Assembly (NCBI RefSeq): GCF_003397705.1 | Contig: NZ_QJVB01000001.1 | Location: 124,001 to 188,000 of the forward strand | Direction of reading: 5' to 3' | DNA length: 64,000 bases | Source of the DNA: Gardnerella swidsinskii | Lineage (GTDB): Bacteria; Actinomycetota; Actinomycetes; Actinomycetales; Bifidobacteriaceae | In this document: piece after piece, positions 17,985 to 26,935 of the stretch | How positions within the stretch are numbered: the stretch's first letter is position 1 | Layout: each line of letters opens with the position of its first letter | The notes under the pieces: model-generated | The model's input: only the letters and a program-made list of their open reading frames with translations | What the model was told of the DNA's origin: nothing | The model's database searches: none | Translations under genes and position numbers: made by a program

Positions 17985-19535
17985 TCAGTCATTCTTTACA
18001 GTTTCAGCAACGCGAGGCCACAAGGTTGTGCCCCAGTTCTTGATTGTGCGCTGACGAACCAACGGCAAATCAGTACGGTTGTACACTGTACGCCATGGTT
18101 CCCATACCAAGCCGGTCTTTTCTTCCAACTTAATGCGAAGATTGCGCACATTGCCCTTGAACTGAATCGTTGTGCTGAAGTGAGCGGTACGATACTTGCC
18201 GTTTCCTTCCCAAGCGCGAGAACGTACGTATGGAGTTCCGTCGATATCAGTGCCGTACTCATCCCAGTAGACGTAGTAGCGAGCTACATAAGCTCCACGG
18301 TGATCCAAGGTCAAATAACCGTCACGGTAAGCAGAAACCTTAGTCTCAACATAATCGCTGTTGCTCTGGAGAGTTGCTACTTCGTTATCTTTTACGAAGG
18401 AAGTAGTGTAAGCGATTGGAACAGCTGGGCTAGAGGTGCTCAAATTTGCACCTTCCTGAATCAAAGCCTTCAGCGTATCGATATTGCCGGTAATAACCTT
18501 TGCTGCGCCGTTAGCGCTGCCGCCGAGAATCACTGCAGTAACAGAAGTATTCTGGAGAATGCGATGGAATTCGGTGTTTGGCTTAATTTCTACGCCCTTA
18601 ATTGCTGCTTCTACTGCAGCCTGGAAATCAGTGCTCTTGCTGGTGGTATCGAACTTTACGTACATTGAGCGACCATAAGCTACGTTTGACACGTAAACTG
18701 GTGGGCGTTTGCTGTCAACGCCACGGTTCTTCAAGCTTTCTGGCGTAGTGCATGGAGCAAAGAAATCTGCTGGGCTATCTGGAGCGTCAACGCTTACTGT
18801 GTAGTAAGTTTGCTTGAAGTTCACAATTTGAGTCTGCTTCTCACCCTTGTGTACTGCATCGAAATCAATCTTCAGCGGTACGCCAATCTTTGCAAAATCA
18901 GCACCAAACTTAGCTTTGAGCTGGTTCATGCTCTGTGCGCTTGCGGAATCATACTGCATACGAGCTGCCACATGATGGCTTGCTGCATATTGTGCATTCC
19001 ACTTAGAAACTAAGCCGTTAACTGCTGAAGTAACGGAGCTCTTGGTTGGATGTTGCACGGTTACAGCACTCTCGCCGCCATGGAAGCCTGGCAAATCAAT
19101 GCTCAAAGTTAATGGTGCGCGATTTGCTGAAATCAAGCTTGGCATGTTATCCATCAAATTCTGGTCAGCGCGGAATAATGCACCAGGATACACGCGATCA
19201 TTGTTGGCCGAAGTTACCGACAAGTTTGACGTTGTATTGGTGATGTTCTTCTTCTGATGCTCAACAACAACGAATTCACCGTTATTGTTGAAGCTATCGC
19301 TAGAGAATTTATTGTTAATTGTTTCGCCGTGACGTGCGAGAATATTCGTTTTATCGTAATGCAAATCCCACAAGTAGTTGTTCAGCGAGTCCTTGCTAGC
19401 TGCGCAAGATGCAGCTGGTGCAGAAGGCTTTGCAGAAGAATCTGCCATTGCTGGAACTGCTAAGCATTGTGGAATAATAGTCGCGCCCGCGAGCAACAAC
19501 ATTGCTGCATTACGGTAGAACTTTGTGCTCTTCAT
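17985..19535 (-). CDS. vly: Vaginolysin, cholesterol-dependent cytolysin
   Basis: A secreted pore-forming toxin of 516 aa. The signal peptide is MKSTKFYRNAAMLLLAGAT... with probable cleavage after AVPAMA. Residues 472-482 are the undecapeptide EKTGLVWEPWR, which differs from the common ECTGLAWEWWR by loss of Cys and a Pro at 480, as known for vaginolysin. The Thr-Leu cholesterol motif is in WGTTLWP. Upstream, YVYWDEYGTDIDGTPYVRS fits YxYx14RS, the CD59-binding motif shared with intermedilysin, so preference for human cells is expected. The start ATG at 19535 has an AAGGA site. It is monocistronic with a very strong terminator, in an AT-rich setting beside decayed ABC genes. Confidence 0.98.
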   Translation of the reverse strand: MKSTKFYRNAAMLLLAGATIIPQCLAVPAMADSSAKPSAPAASCAASKDSLNNYLWDLHYDKTNILARHGETINNKFSSDSFNNNGEFVVVEHQKKNITNTTSNLSVTSANNDRVYPGALFRADQNLMDNMPSLISANRAPLTLSIDLPGFHGGESAVTVQHPTKSSVTSAVNGLVSKWNAQYAASHHVAARMQYDSASAQSMNQLKAKFGADFAKIGVPLKIDFDAVHKGEKQTQIVNFKQTYYTVSVDAPDSPADFFAPCTTPESLKNRGVDSKRPPVYVSNVAYGRSMYVKFDTTSKSTDFQAAVEAAIKGVEIKPNTEFHRILQNTSVTAVILGGSANGAAKVITGNIDTLKALIQEGANLSTSSPAVPIAYTTSFVKDNEVATLQSNSDYVETKVSAYRDGYLTLDHRGAYVARYYVYWDEYGTDIDGTPYVRSRAWEGNGKYRTAHFSTTIQFKGNVRNLRIKLEEKTGLVWEPWRTVYNRTDLPLVRQRTIKNWGTTLWPRVAETVKND

Positions 19536-20033
19536 ATGTATCCTTCGATTTTTATTAGATTTTATTTCAAATTATTTTTTCAGTGAGATGCTGCAAATAC
19601 GTGCTTCAGTGCATATATATGCTTCAGTGCATCAGCTTCAGCTTCTCACATCACACGATTATTACACACTTTTTATTTATGCGATAATTGTTTAAAATAA
19701 TTTTTTAAGTTTCAAACAAAAGTTTAAATAATGCTGAAATACCAACACTTTTTTGTTACGTCAGTTTTGTCGTTTCGGCGTGTTGACAGATAAAATGAAC
19801 GGATTTTACGTATTTTGATTCGTGATAATTTTGTGAAAATATATGCAAAATATTTGTGCAAGTATTATTTAGTGTTACACATGCGCAATTTTTAATTGCT
19901 TCAGTCTTAAAGAATTAATTTGTAGTACTTTCTCAATAAAACAAAATAATCAACAAATAATTCTCATAAAGCTTTTATCCACATTGCTTTTTTCTACTAA
20001 CGAAGGTCACGTATCACACATATAGTTGAGGTT
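19536..20033. other. Divergent intergenic region between vly and gatC
   Basis: About 500 bp, very AT-rich, carrying the control regions of both genes. It has no ORF of note. A 13-bp direct repeat lies at 19602-19632. The gatC side has GAGGTT before the ATG. I could not assign a confident promoter box for vly. Confidence 0.6.
19602..19632. repeat. Direct repeat upstream of vly
   Basis: TGCTTCAGTGCAT occurs at 19602-19614 and 19620-19632 (18-bp period), followed by a partial CAGCTTCAGCTTC. It is about 70-100 bp upstream of the vly start, where a regulator could bind. Confidence 0.6.
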
Positions 20034-20330
20034 ATGCCTACATTCACACGCGAAGAAATTGAGCATTTGGGCGTTTTATCCCAGATTGCTTTAAGCGACG
20101 AAGAAATCAGTCGCTTGCAAGGCGAATTGAACGTCATTGCAGAATCTATTAATAAAGTGCAGGAAGTTGCTGGCGAAGATGTGCCACCTACTGCAAATCC
20201 AGTGCCTTTGGAAGCTTATTTGCGTCCAGATGAGCCTGCTACACCTTTGACTCAAGAAGAAGCTCTTTCGGATGCTCCTAGAAGTGAGTCTGGCATGTTT
20301 GTAGCGCCTCGAATTTTGGGGGAGGAATAA
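20034..20330 (+). CDS. gatC: Asp/Glu-tRNA amidotransferase subunit C
   Basis: A 98-aa GatC belt subunit of the GatCAB amidotransferase ([22 protein letters not shown] near the N-terminus, [12 protein letters not shown] and a C-terminal [11 protein letters not shown]). It holds GatA and GatB together. It is the first gene of gatCAB; gatA starts 4 bp after its stop. Confidence 0.95.
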   Translation: MPTFTREEIEHLGVLSQIALSDEEISRLQGELNVIAESINKVQEVAGEDVPPTANPVPLEAYLRPDEPATPLTQEEALSDAPRSESGMFVAPRILGEE

Positions 20331-20334
20331 AAAC

Positions 20335-21876
20335 ATGACTAATACTCAAGATTTGGTAAAACTTTCTGCTGCCGATATGGCAAAGGCTGTAAAAGCTAAA
20401 GAAGTTTCTAGCCGTGAACTTGTTGAAGCTCACTTGGCAGTCATTGAATCTGCAGAGCCAGAAATTAAGGCATTCTTGCATGTTTCTGCAGATATTGCTC
20501 TCGAGCAGGCAGATGCTTTTGATGCTAAGAACGCTAATGGTGAGACTGAAGGCTTGCCTGAGCTTGCAGGCGTTCCAATTGCAATTAAAGACATGATTGT
20601 CACTAAAGGCATTCCAACCACTGCAGCATCGAAGATCCTCGAAGGCTGGGTTCCACCTTACGATGCTACTGTTATTGAAAAGCTCAAAGCAGCTGGCATG
20701 CCAATTCTCGGCAAGACTAATTTGGATGAGTTTGCTCAAGGTTCTTCTACAGAACATTCTGCTTATCAAACTACTTGCAATCCTTGGGATACTGAGCGTG
20801 TTCCTGGTGGTTCCGGCGGCGGTTCAGCTGCAGCTGTTGCTGCATTCGAGGCTCCTATTGCTTTGGGTACAGATACAGGTGGCTCTATTCGTCAGCCAGG
20901 TGCTTTAACTGGTACAGTCGGCGCAAAGCCAACTTATGGCGGTGTTAGCCGTTTTGGTGCAATCGCTATGGCAAGTTCCTTGGATCAGATTGGACCTGTT
21001 TCTCGTACCGTTCTTGATTCTGCGCTTTTGCAGGAAATTATCGGTGGTAACGATAGGCGCGATTCTACTTCTATTCCAGCTCCTGTTCCTCCAATGGCTC
21101 AGGCTGCACGCGAGGGTGCTCGCCGTGATTTGAAGGGCTTGAAGGTTGGTTTAGTTAAAGAGCTTAGTGGCGAAGGCTTCCAGCCAGGCGTTGAAGCTCG
21201 CTTTAATGAGGCGGTGCAGCTGCTTAAGGATATGGGTGCAGAGGTTACGGAAGTTTCCTGCCCTCATTTCCCTTATTCTTTGGCTGCTTACTACATTATT
21301 ATGCCTTCCGAAGTTAGCTCCAACTTGGCTCGCTACGACGGCATGCGCTACGGTTTGCGCGTAATGCCGCCAGCAGACAAGCCTCAGACGGCCGCAAATA
21401 TGATGGCTGCAACTCGTGAAGCTGGTTTCGGTGACGAAGTAAAGCGCCGTATTATTCTCGGTACTTACGCGCTTTCCGCTGGCTATTACGATGCTTGGTA
21501 TGGTTCTGCACAGAAAGTTCGTACGCTTATTATTCGCGATTTCGAAGAAGCGTTTAAGAAAGTAGATGTTCTTATTTCTCCAACAAGCCCTACAACGGCA
21601 TTTAAGTTTGGTGAGAAGATGGACGATCCGCTTTCTATGTATATGAACGATATTGCTACGATTCCTGCAAACATGGCTGGAGTTCCTGCTTTGAGTCTCC
21701 CAGCTGGCTTAAGTGACGACGGTTTGCCTGTTGGCATTCAGATTATTGCTCCGCAATGCCATGATGAAAAGATGTACAAGCCTGCAGCAGCGTTGGAAGC
21801 TGCTCTCGAAGAGCAGTGGGGCGGCTCAATCTGGAAGTCGCTTAAGGCTGGCTGGCTCGATTCATTGGCTAAGTAA
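20335..21876 (+). CDS. gatA: Asp/Glu-tRNA amidotransferase subunit A
   Basis: The amidase subunit (513 aa) releases ammonia from glutamine and channels it to GatB. The amidase-signature Ser-Ser-Lys triad lies in [12 protein letters not shown], the [13 protein letters not shown] loop and [12 protein letters not shown]. The length is normal. The ATG follows GGAGGAATAAAAAC. Together with GatB and GatC it corrects Glu-tRNA(Gln), and Asp-tRNA(Asn) where needed. Confidence 0.97.
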   Translation: MTNTQDLVKLSAADMAKAVKAKEVSSRELVEAHLAVIESAEPEIKAFLHVSADIALEQADAFDAKNANGETEGLPELAGVPIAIKDMIVTKGIPTTAASKILEGWVPPYDATVIEKLKAAGMPILGKTNLDEFAQGSSTEHSAYQTTCNPWDTERVPGGSGGGSAAAVAAFEAPIALGTDTGGSIRQPGALTGTVGAKPTYGGVSRFGAIAMASSLDQIGPVSRTVLDSALLQEIIGGNDRRDSTSIPAPVPPMAQAAREGARRDLKGLKVGLVKELSGEGFQPGVEARFNEAVQLLKDMGAEVTEVSCPHFPYSLAAYYIIMPSEVSSNLARYDGMRYGLRVMPPADKPQTAANMMAATREAGFGDEVKRRIILGTYALSAGYYDAWYGSAQKVRTLIIRDFEEAFKKVDVLISPTSPTTAFKFGEKMDDPLSMYMNDIATIPANMAGVPALSLPAGLSDDGLPVGIQIIAPQCHDEKMYKPAAALEAALEEQWGGSIWKSLKAGWLDSLAK

Positions 21877-21908
21877 AGTTAAGCAAAGCTTAAGTAAGAA
21901 GGATTCTC

Positions 21909-23408
21909 ATGGCTGAAAAACTTATGAAATACGCCGATGCTGTTGAGCAGTTTGATCCAGTATTCGGTTTGGAAACTCACGTTGAGCTTAGCACGCGCAC
22001 AAAGCTGTTCTGCCCAGCAGAAGTATCTTTTGGCGGTGAGCCAAATACTCAGCTAACTCCTGTAAGTCTTGGTTTGCCAGGCTCTTTGCCAGTTGTAAAC
22101 AAGGCTGCAGTTGATTATGCAATTAAGCTTGGTTTGGCATTGCATTGCGAAATTGCTGAGTGGAGCCAGTTCGCTCGTAAGAACTACTTCTACCCAGATA
22201 TGCCTCGCGATTATCAGATCTCCCAGTACGATAAGCCTACTAATGGCAACGGTTACTTGGATGTTGAGCTTGAAGATGGAACCGTGTTCCGCGTTCCGAT
22301 TGAGCGCGCTCACATTGAAGATGATGCTGGTAAGAATACGCACGTTGGTGGTGCTGACGGCCGTATTGAAGGCGCAAATCATTCTTTGGTTGATTACAAT
22401 CGCGCAGGTGTGCCTTTAATCGAGATTGTAACTAAGCCAATCGAAGGCGCTGGCAGCCGCGCTCCAGAAATCGCAGGCGCATACATGCGTGCTATTCGCG
22501 ATATTGTTCGCGCTCTCAACATTTCTCACGCTCGCATGGAGCAGGGCAATATGCGTGCTGACGTGAACGTTTCGCTCCGTCGCAAGCCAACCGATCCATT
22601 TGGTACGCGTTCAGAAACTAAGAATGTGAACACATTCCGCGGAATCGAAAAGACGCTCCAATATGAGATTCGTCGTCAAGCTGCTATTTTGAGTGAAGGC
22701 GGCGAGATTTTGCAGGAAACTCGTCACTGGGATGAGGCAACTCAGACTACTGCTGGCGGTCGTGTGAAGTCGGATGCTGACGATTATCGCTACTTCCCAG
22801 ATCCTGATTTGGTTATGCTTCACATCACTAAAGAGCATATTGAGCGCATGAAGGCGCAAATGCCTGAAATGCCTCGCGAGCGTCGTAACCGTTTGCAAAG
22901 CGAATGGGGTATTAGCGATCTTGAAATGCGAGATATTCTTAACGCGGATGCTCTTGATTTGGTTGAAGAAACCGTTAAGGCTGGCGCAAGTGCGGCAGGT
23001 GCTAAGAAGTGGTGGCTTGGTGAGCTTGCTCGCGAAGCAAACACTCGTGGCGTGACTTTGGAAGAATTGCCTATTACTCCGCAAGATGTGGCTGAAGTTG
23101 AAAAGTTAATTGCAGACGGCAATCTTAACGATAAGCTCGCTAAGCAAACTGTTGCATGCGTTTTGGCTGGCGAGGGTAAACCTGATGAAGTTGTTAAGAA
23201 GCACGGATTTAAGGTTATGAACGACGACGGTGCTTTGGAAGCTGCTGTTGACGCTGCTCTTGCAGCCGATCCTGAAGTTGCCGAAAAGCTTAAGTCTGGA
23301 AACATGAAGCCGATGGGTGCAATTATTGGCGCTGTCATGCGTGCGACTAAAGGTCAGGCTGATGCTAAGGCTGTTACTAAGATTGTGATGGCAAAAATCA
23401 AAGGCTGA
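21909..23408 (+). CDS. gatB: Asp/Glu-tRNA amidotransferase subunit B
   Basis: The kinase-amidotransferase subunit (499 aa). [17 protein letters not shown] at the start, the [15 protein letters not shown] region and [10 protein letters not shown] belong to the catalytic cradle; the C-terminal helical YqeY-like tail (from about 400) contacts tRNA and ends in [18 protein letters not shown]. It has an AAGGA site and lies 32 bp after gatA in the same operon. Confidence 0.97.
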   Translation: MAEKLMKYADAVEQFDPVFGLETHVELSTRTKLFCPAEVSFGGEPNTQLTPVSLGLPGSLPVVNKAAVDYAIKLGLALHCEIAEWSQFARKNYFYPDMPRDYQISQYDKPTNGNGYLDVELEDGTVFRVPIERAHIEDDAGKNTHVGGADGRIEGANHSLVDYNRAGVPLIEIVTKPIEGAGSRAPEIAGAYMRAIRDIVRALNISHARMEQGNMRADVNVSLRRKPTDPFGTRSETKNVNTFRGIEKTLQYEIRRQAAILSEGGEILQETRHWDEATQTTAGGRVKSDADDYRYFPDPDLVMLHITKEHIERMKAQMPEMPRERRNRLQSEWGISDLEMRDILNADALDLVEETVKAGASAAGAKKWWLGELAREANTRGVTLEELPITPQDVAEVEKLIADGNLNDKLAKQTVACVLAGEGKPDEVVKKHGFKVMNDDGALEAAVDAALAADPEVAEKLKSGNMKPMGAIIGAVMRATKGQADAKAVTKIVMAKIKG

Positions 23409-23493
23409 AAAGTGCCGTAAAGGCTGAAAAATTTAATATTTGATAACGCTAATGTATAAACGTAAAAGCGTAATCAATATTCAAAAGTAAGTG

Positions 23494-23546
23494 CTGCGTA
23501 CTTGCTGCATGCTCAAATCAGATTTGTTTGTGTAGCAGGTGCGCAG
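23494..23546 (+). terminator. Possible terminator after gatB
   Basis: A stem CTGCG-t-ACTTGCT / AGCAGGT-g-CGCAG around a 27-nt loop, about 85 bp after gatB. There is only a weak T-tract (AATTTAC), so termination is uncertain. Confidence 0.4.
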
Positions 23547-23664
23547 AATTTACTATTTATCAACATTGCGAGGCATTTTTCGTCTTCGGGATTATCATAT
23601 ATTATGCGACATGAGAATTATGCGAAGGGCTTAATTCTCAAAGGCACAATACAAGTAGGTGACT

Positions 23665-24573
23665 ATGCAACAAACCAATGATGGTGTTATTAACTCTCGC
23701 GAGTTACCAAAATCTATAGTAATTCCTCAAATTCGCGGAGAGATGGCGCACCTTCGTCCAGCTACGTGCAATGATTTGCAAAGAATGGATGATTTGTGCG
23801 CATTTGATGGTGCTGCAGTTATTACTGGAAAGGATGCTAATTCAGAGCGTTCTATGGTTCATTCGTGGGTTGAAAGCTCTATGCAATGGACTAAAGATAG
23901 TCTTATTGGCGAAAATCCTTCTGAATCTTGTCGTTTTGCTGGCGATGTTCAATTGCGTCACACTATTGCGTGGGCGATTGTTCCTGATGTTTTGGATGAT
24001 TCAAATAACGCTTCCGGCGACATTATTGGCATGATTTTCCTTATAGATATTGACGGATGGTCTCGCAGTGCTCGAATTCAAGTTGTTTTAGGCAAAAATT
24101 ATCGAGGAAGAGGCTATTCGCGCGATGCGATGCCTAGAGTTATGACTTATGCTTTTGCATCAGAGCCGACTGGTCTAGGGTTGCATAGAATTTGGGTGGG
24201 AGTTCCGGCAACTAATACTCGTTCGCTTTCGGTGTATCAATCGCTTGGCTTTGTAAAAACAGGCACTGCGCGCGATGCATTATGGGATGCCCAGAATCAA
24301 AAATATCAAGATTTTGTTGTAATGGACACTCTTGTAGATGAATATGATGCTATTCGCTCGCTAGATGCTTTTGGGTTACACGTTATTGAAGAAAATCCTG
24401 GTGTAATTGAAGCTTTGAGTGCGCATGAACATTCTGTGGCTATACCTGTGCATCGTGATAATCTTGATGAAGCATGGCCGTACAATGTAAACGTCTCTGA
24501 AGGAAGTTCATCAAAAAAAGCTTGGTGGCGCATTATAGGTCGTGGACGCAAACGTAATACGGAAGGTAAGTAA
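23665..24573 (+). CDS. GNAT family N-acetyltransferase (RimJ/RimL-like)
   Basis: A 302-aa protein. The acetyltransferase fold covers about residues 20-215: HLRPATCNDLQRMDDL at the start, VVLGKNYRGRGYSRDAMPRV with the acetyl-CoA pyrophosphate loop, then LHRIWVGVPATNTRSLSVYQSLGFVKTG. This pattern fits RimJ/RimL/SpeG-type enzymes. The C-terminal 90 residues have no recognised domain. I prefer the ATG at 23665 to the GTG two codons upstream because AGTAGGTGA is then well spaced. The next gene starts on its stop codon (TAATG), so the two are translationally coupled. Confidence 0.8.
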   Translation: MQQTNDGVINSRELPKSIVIPQIRGEMAHLRPATCNDLQRMDDLCAFDGAAVITGKDANSERSMVHSWVESSMQWTKDSLIGENPSESCRFAGDVQLRHTIAWAIVPDVLDDSNNASGDIIGMIFLIDIDGWSRSARIQVVLGKNYRGRGYSRDAMPRVMTYAFASEPTGLGLHRIWVGVPATNTRSLSVYQSLGFVKTGTARDALWDAQNQKYQDFVVMDTLVDEYDAIRSLDAFGLHVIEENPGVIEALSAHEHSVAIPVHRDNLDEAWPYNVNVSEGSSSKKAWWRIIGRGRKRNTEGK

Positions 24574-24887
24574 TGAGCGCCGAAGATCTCGACAACTATG
24601 AAACCGATGCAGAACTTGCGTTATACAAAGAATACCGTGATGTTATTAAGCTTTTTACTTATGTTGTAGAAACAGAGCGACGATTTTATTTAGCCAATAA
24701 AGTCGATTTTAATGTGCGTTCAGCAGGTCAGGATGTTTATTTTGATGTTCAACTTACGGACGCTTGGGTATGGGATGTTTACCGCCCTTCGCGTTTTGTT
24801 AAAAATGTACGAATAGTAACTTTTAAAGATGTAAATGTTGAAGAAGTACAAAAAACAGACATTGACATTCCTGAATCTATCGCGTGA
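24573..24887 (+). CDS. DUF2469 family protein
   Basis: A 104-aa protein that follows the actinobacterial DUF2469 pattern almost throughout: MSAEDLDNYETDAELALYKEYRD, VVETERRFYLANKVDF, DAWVWDVYRPSRFVK and a C-terminal VRIVTFKDVNVEE. Its function is unknown; it is small, acidic and highly conserved in Actinobacteria. It overlaps the acetyltransferase stop by 1 nt. Confidence 0.9.
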   Translation: MSAEDLDNYETDAELALYKEYRDVIKLFTYVVETERRFYLANKVDFNVRSAGQDVYFDVQLTDAWVWDVYRPSRFVKNVRIVTFKDVNVEEVQKTDIDIPESIA

Positions 24888-24978
24888 TGCGCGTATGCTC
24901 AATAAGGATGTATAGGAATTGCTTACCTAGCACGCAAAGTGTTTTCGTAAAAATTTGATGTATTAAGATGGAGGACAA

Positions 24979-26598
24979 GTGACGGATACACAATCCCCAA
25001 AGGAATCTGTGGTAATTATTGGTGGTGGTCCGGCAGGGTTGACGGCAGCCTGGGAACTCGTTAAGGATGGCGGATCTAGCCGCTACGACGTAACAGTGCT
25101 CGAAGCCACGCGTGAGTTTGGTGGCATTTCGCGTACTGTGAAGTATAACGGCAATCGTATGGATATTGGCGGTCATCGTTTCTTCTCAAAAGATGACCGT
25201 ATTATGCAGTGGTGGCGTGAAATGCTACCTCTCCAGGGTGCGCCTTCATATGATGATAAAAAGCTTGGTCGTCATCATGATTTGGAAGCAGGTGGACCTG
25301 ATCCTGAAGTTGAAGATGAAGTGATGTTGAAGCGTCATCGCGTTTCTCGTATTTTCTGGAATCATCATTTCTTTGATTATCCAATTTCTCTTTCTGCAGC
25401 AACCTTGCGTTCTATGGGCTTTATCTTGACTATGAAGGTTGGCTTCAGCTATTTGTGGTCTATGATTCACAAGTTGCCAGAAACTAATCTTGAGAATTTC
25501 TACATTAATCGTTTCGGCAAGAAACTTTATTCCATGTTCTTTGAGGGCTATACAGAGAAGCTTTGGGGTAGGCATCCAAGCCAGATTTCTGCCGATTGGG
25601 GTGCTCAGCGTGTTAAGGGTTTGAGCATTGTGGAAGTGTTGAAGAACGCTTTTTCCAAGCTTTTCCCTAAGAAAAAAGGCAAGGAAAAGGAAGTAGAAAC
25701 CTCATTAATTGAGGAATTCTGGTATCCAAAGCTTGGTCCTGGTCAGTTGTGGGAAACGGTTGAGCGTCGTTGCCGCGAAAACGGTGCTACTGTGCGCACA
25801 GACGCAAAGGTAGTTGCTATTAAGCAAGCAGACGGAAAGATTTCCAGTGTTGTAGTTGAAGATGCAAATGGAGAGCGTTCAGAATTGCACGCCGACCAGT
25901 TTATATCTTCTATGCCAATTAAGGATTTGGTAGCTGCTCTTGAGCAGGGTGCAAATGGTGACGAAAAGGCTGAAGTTCCAGCAGAAATGCAACGCGTTGC
26001 CAAAGGTTTGCCTTATCGCGATTTTGTGACTGTAGGCTTGCTTGTTAAGCGCGTGCGTCTGCGTAATACTACCACTATTCCAACGCTTGGTAATCCTCCT
26101 ATTGTTCCTGATTGCTGGATTTACGTGCAGGATCCTGGATATAAAGTCGGACGTTTGCAAATCTTCAACAACTGGAGCCCATATCTCGTTAAGGATGTTG
26201 ATAACACTGTTTGGATTGGTCTTGAGTACTTCTGCGACGAAGGCGACGACTTCTGGAATATGAGTGATGATGATGCTCGCAAGATGGCTATTGACGAGTT
26301 GACTCGTATGCAGGTTATCAATGGTGAGGAAGATGTTCTTGATTCTCACCGTGAGCGAGTTCCAAAGGCATATCCTGCTTACTTTGACACATACGCTCAG
26401 ATGCCTGAATTGATTGATTATCTTGATGGCTTTGGTAATTTGTATTGTGTTGGTCGTAATGGACAGCATCGTTATAATAACCAAGATCATTCAATGGCAA
26501 CTGCTATTGAGGCTGTAGAAGATATCCGAACTGGAGAAACTTCTAAGAAGAACGTGTGGTCTGTTAATACTGAAAAGTCGTATCACGAAAAGAAGTAG
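24979..26598 (+). CDS. FAD/NAD(P)-dependent amine-oxidase-like oxidoreductase
   Basis: A 539-aa flavoprotein with an N-terminal dinucleotide-binding motif [17 protein letters not shown] and a conserved [23 protein letters not shown] (isoprenoid/polysaccharide-type FAD protein, related to UDP-galactopyranose mutases and protoporphyrinogen-oxidase-like enzymes). The C-terminal FAD motif is [19 protein letters not shown]. It starts at GTG 24979 behind GGAGGACAA. A role in cell-surface glycan metabolism is plausible from family membership, but the substrate is not known. A terminator follows. Confidence 0.82.
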   Translation: MTDTQSPKESVVIIGGGPAGLTAAWELVKDGGSSRYDVTVLEATREFGGISRTVKYNGNRMDIGGHRFFSKDDRIMQWWREMLPLQGAPSYDDKKLGRHHDLEAGGPDPEVEDEVMLKRHRVSRIFWNHHFFDYPISLSAATLRSMGFILTMKVGFSYLWSMIHKLPETNLENFYINRFGKKLYSMFFEGYTEKLWGRHPSQISADWGAQRVKGLSIVEVLKNAFSKLFPKKKGKEKEVETSLIEEFWYPKLGPGQLWETVERRCRENGATVRTDAKVVAIKQADGKISSVVVEDANGERSELHADQFISSMPIKDLVAALEQGANGDEKAEVPAEMQRVAKGLPYRDFVTVGLLVKRVRLRNTTTIPTLGNPPIVPDCWIYVQDPGYKVGRLQIFNNWSPYLVKDVDNTVWIGLEYFCDEGDDFWNMSDDDARKMAIDELTRMQVINGEEDVLDSHRERVPKAYPAYFDTYAQMPELIDYLDGFGNLYCVGRNGQHRYNNQDHSMATAIEAVEDIRTGETSKKNVWSVNTEKSYHEKK

Positions 26599-26658
26599 TA
26601 ATTAATTCTCGTATAAATTTGAGCGTTTGATTTTAAAGCGCAAATAATTTAGCGATAT

Positions 26659-26704
26659 AGCGTCAATAATACTGGGTGTTACCCAGGTTATTGGCGCTTT
26701 TTGT
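26659..26704 (+). terminator. Rho-independent terminator after the FAD oxidoreductase
   Basis: A long stem AGCG.CAATAA..CTGGGT / ACCCAG..TTATTG.CGCT with a GTT loop, followed by TTTTTG. Confidence 0.85.
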
Positions 26705-26760
26705 TTATGTGAGTAGCTCTTTAAAGGCTTTATAGAAATTGCAATAAAATACTAAATACT

Positions 26761-26832
26761 ATGGCGCGTCGCATTGTACAGCGTCGTATAGCTGTAGTAG
26801 CATACATAATGTTCGTTGTTATGTACATATGA
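26761..26832 (+). CDS. Possible 23-codon leader ORF upstream of rho
   Basis: An ATG at 26761 opens 23 codons encoding a basic start (MARRIVQRR) and a hydrophobic end (VVAYIMFVVMYI) before TGA. There is no clear ribosome binding site, but a TAAAAT box just upstream could give a leaderless message. It ends about 100 bp before rho, so it may be a leader peptide or simply chance. Confidence 0.25.
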   Translation: MARRIVQRRIAVVAYIMFVVMYI

Positions 26833-26935
26833 ATTGTTATGAAATAGCAACGAGTTCGTGACGGATTTTTCCGTAATCTTCCATGTAAAGACTTGCCGGG
26901 TCTCTATTCCGTGCGAGTTAAGGAAAGGTAAAATT

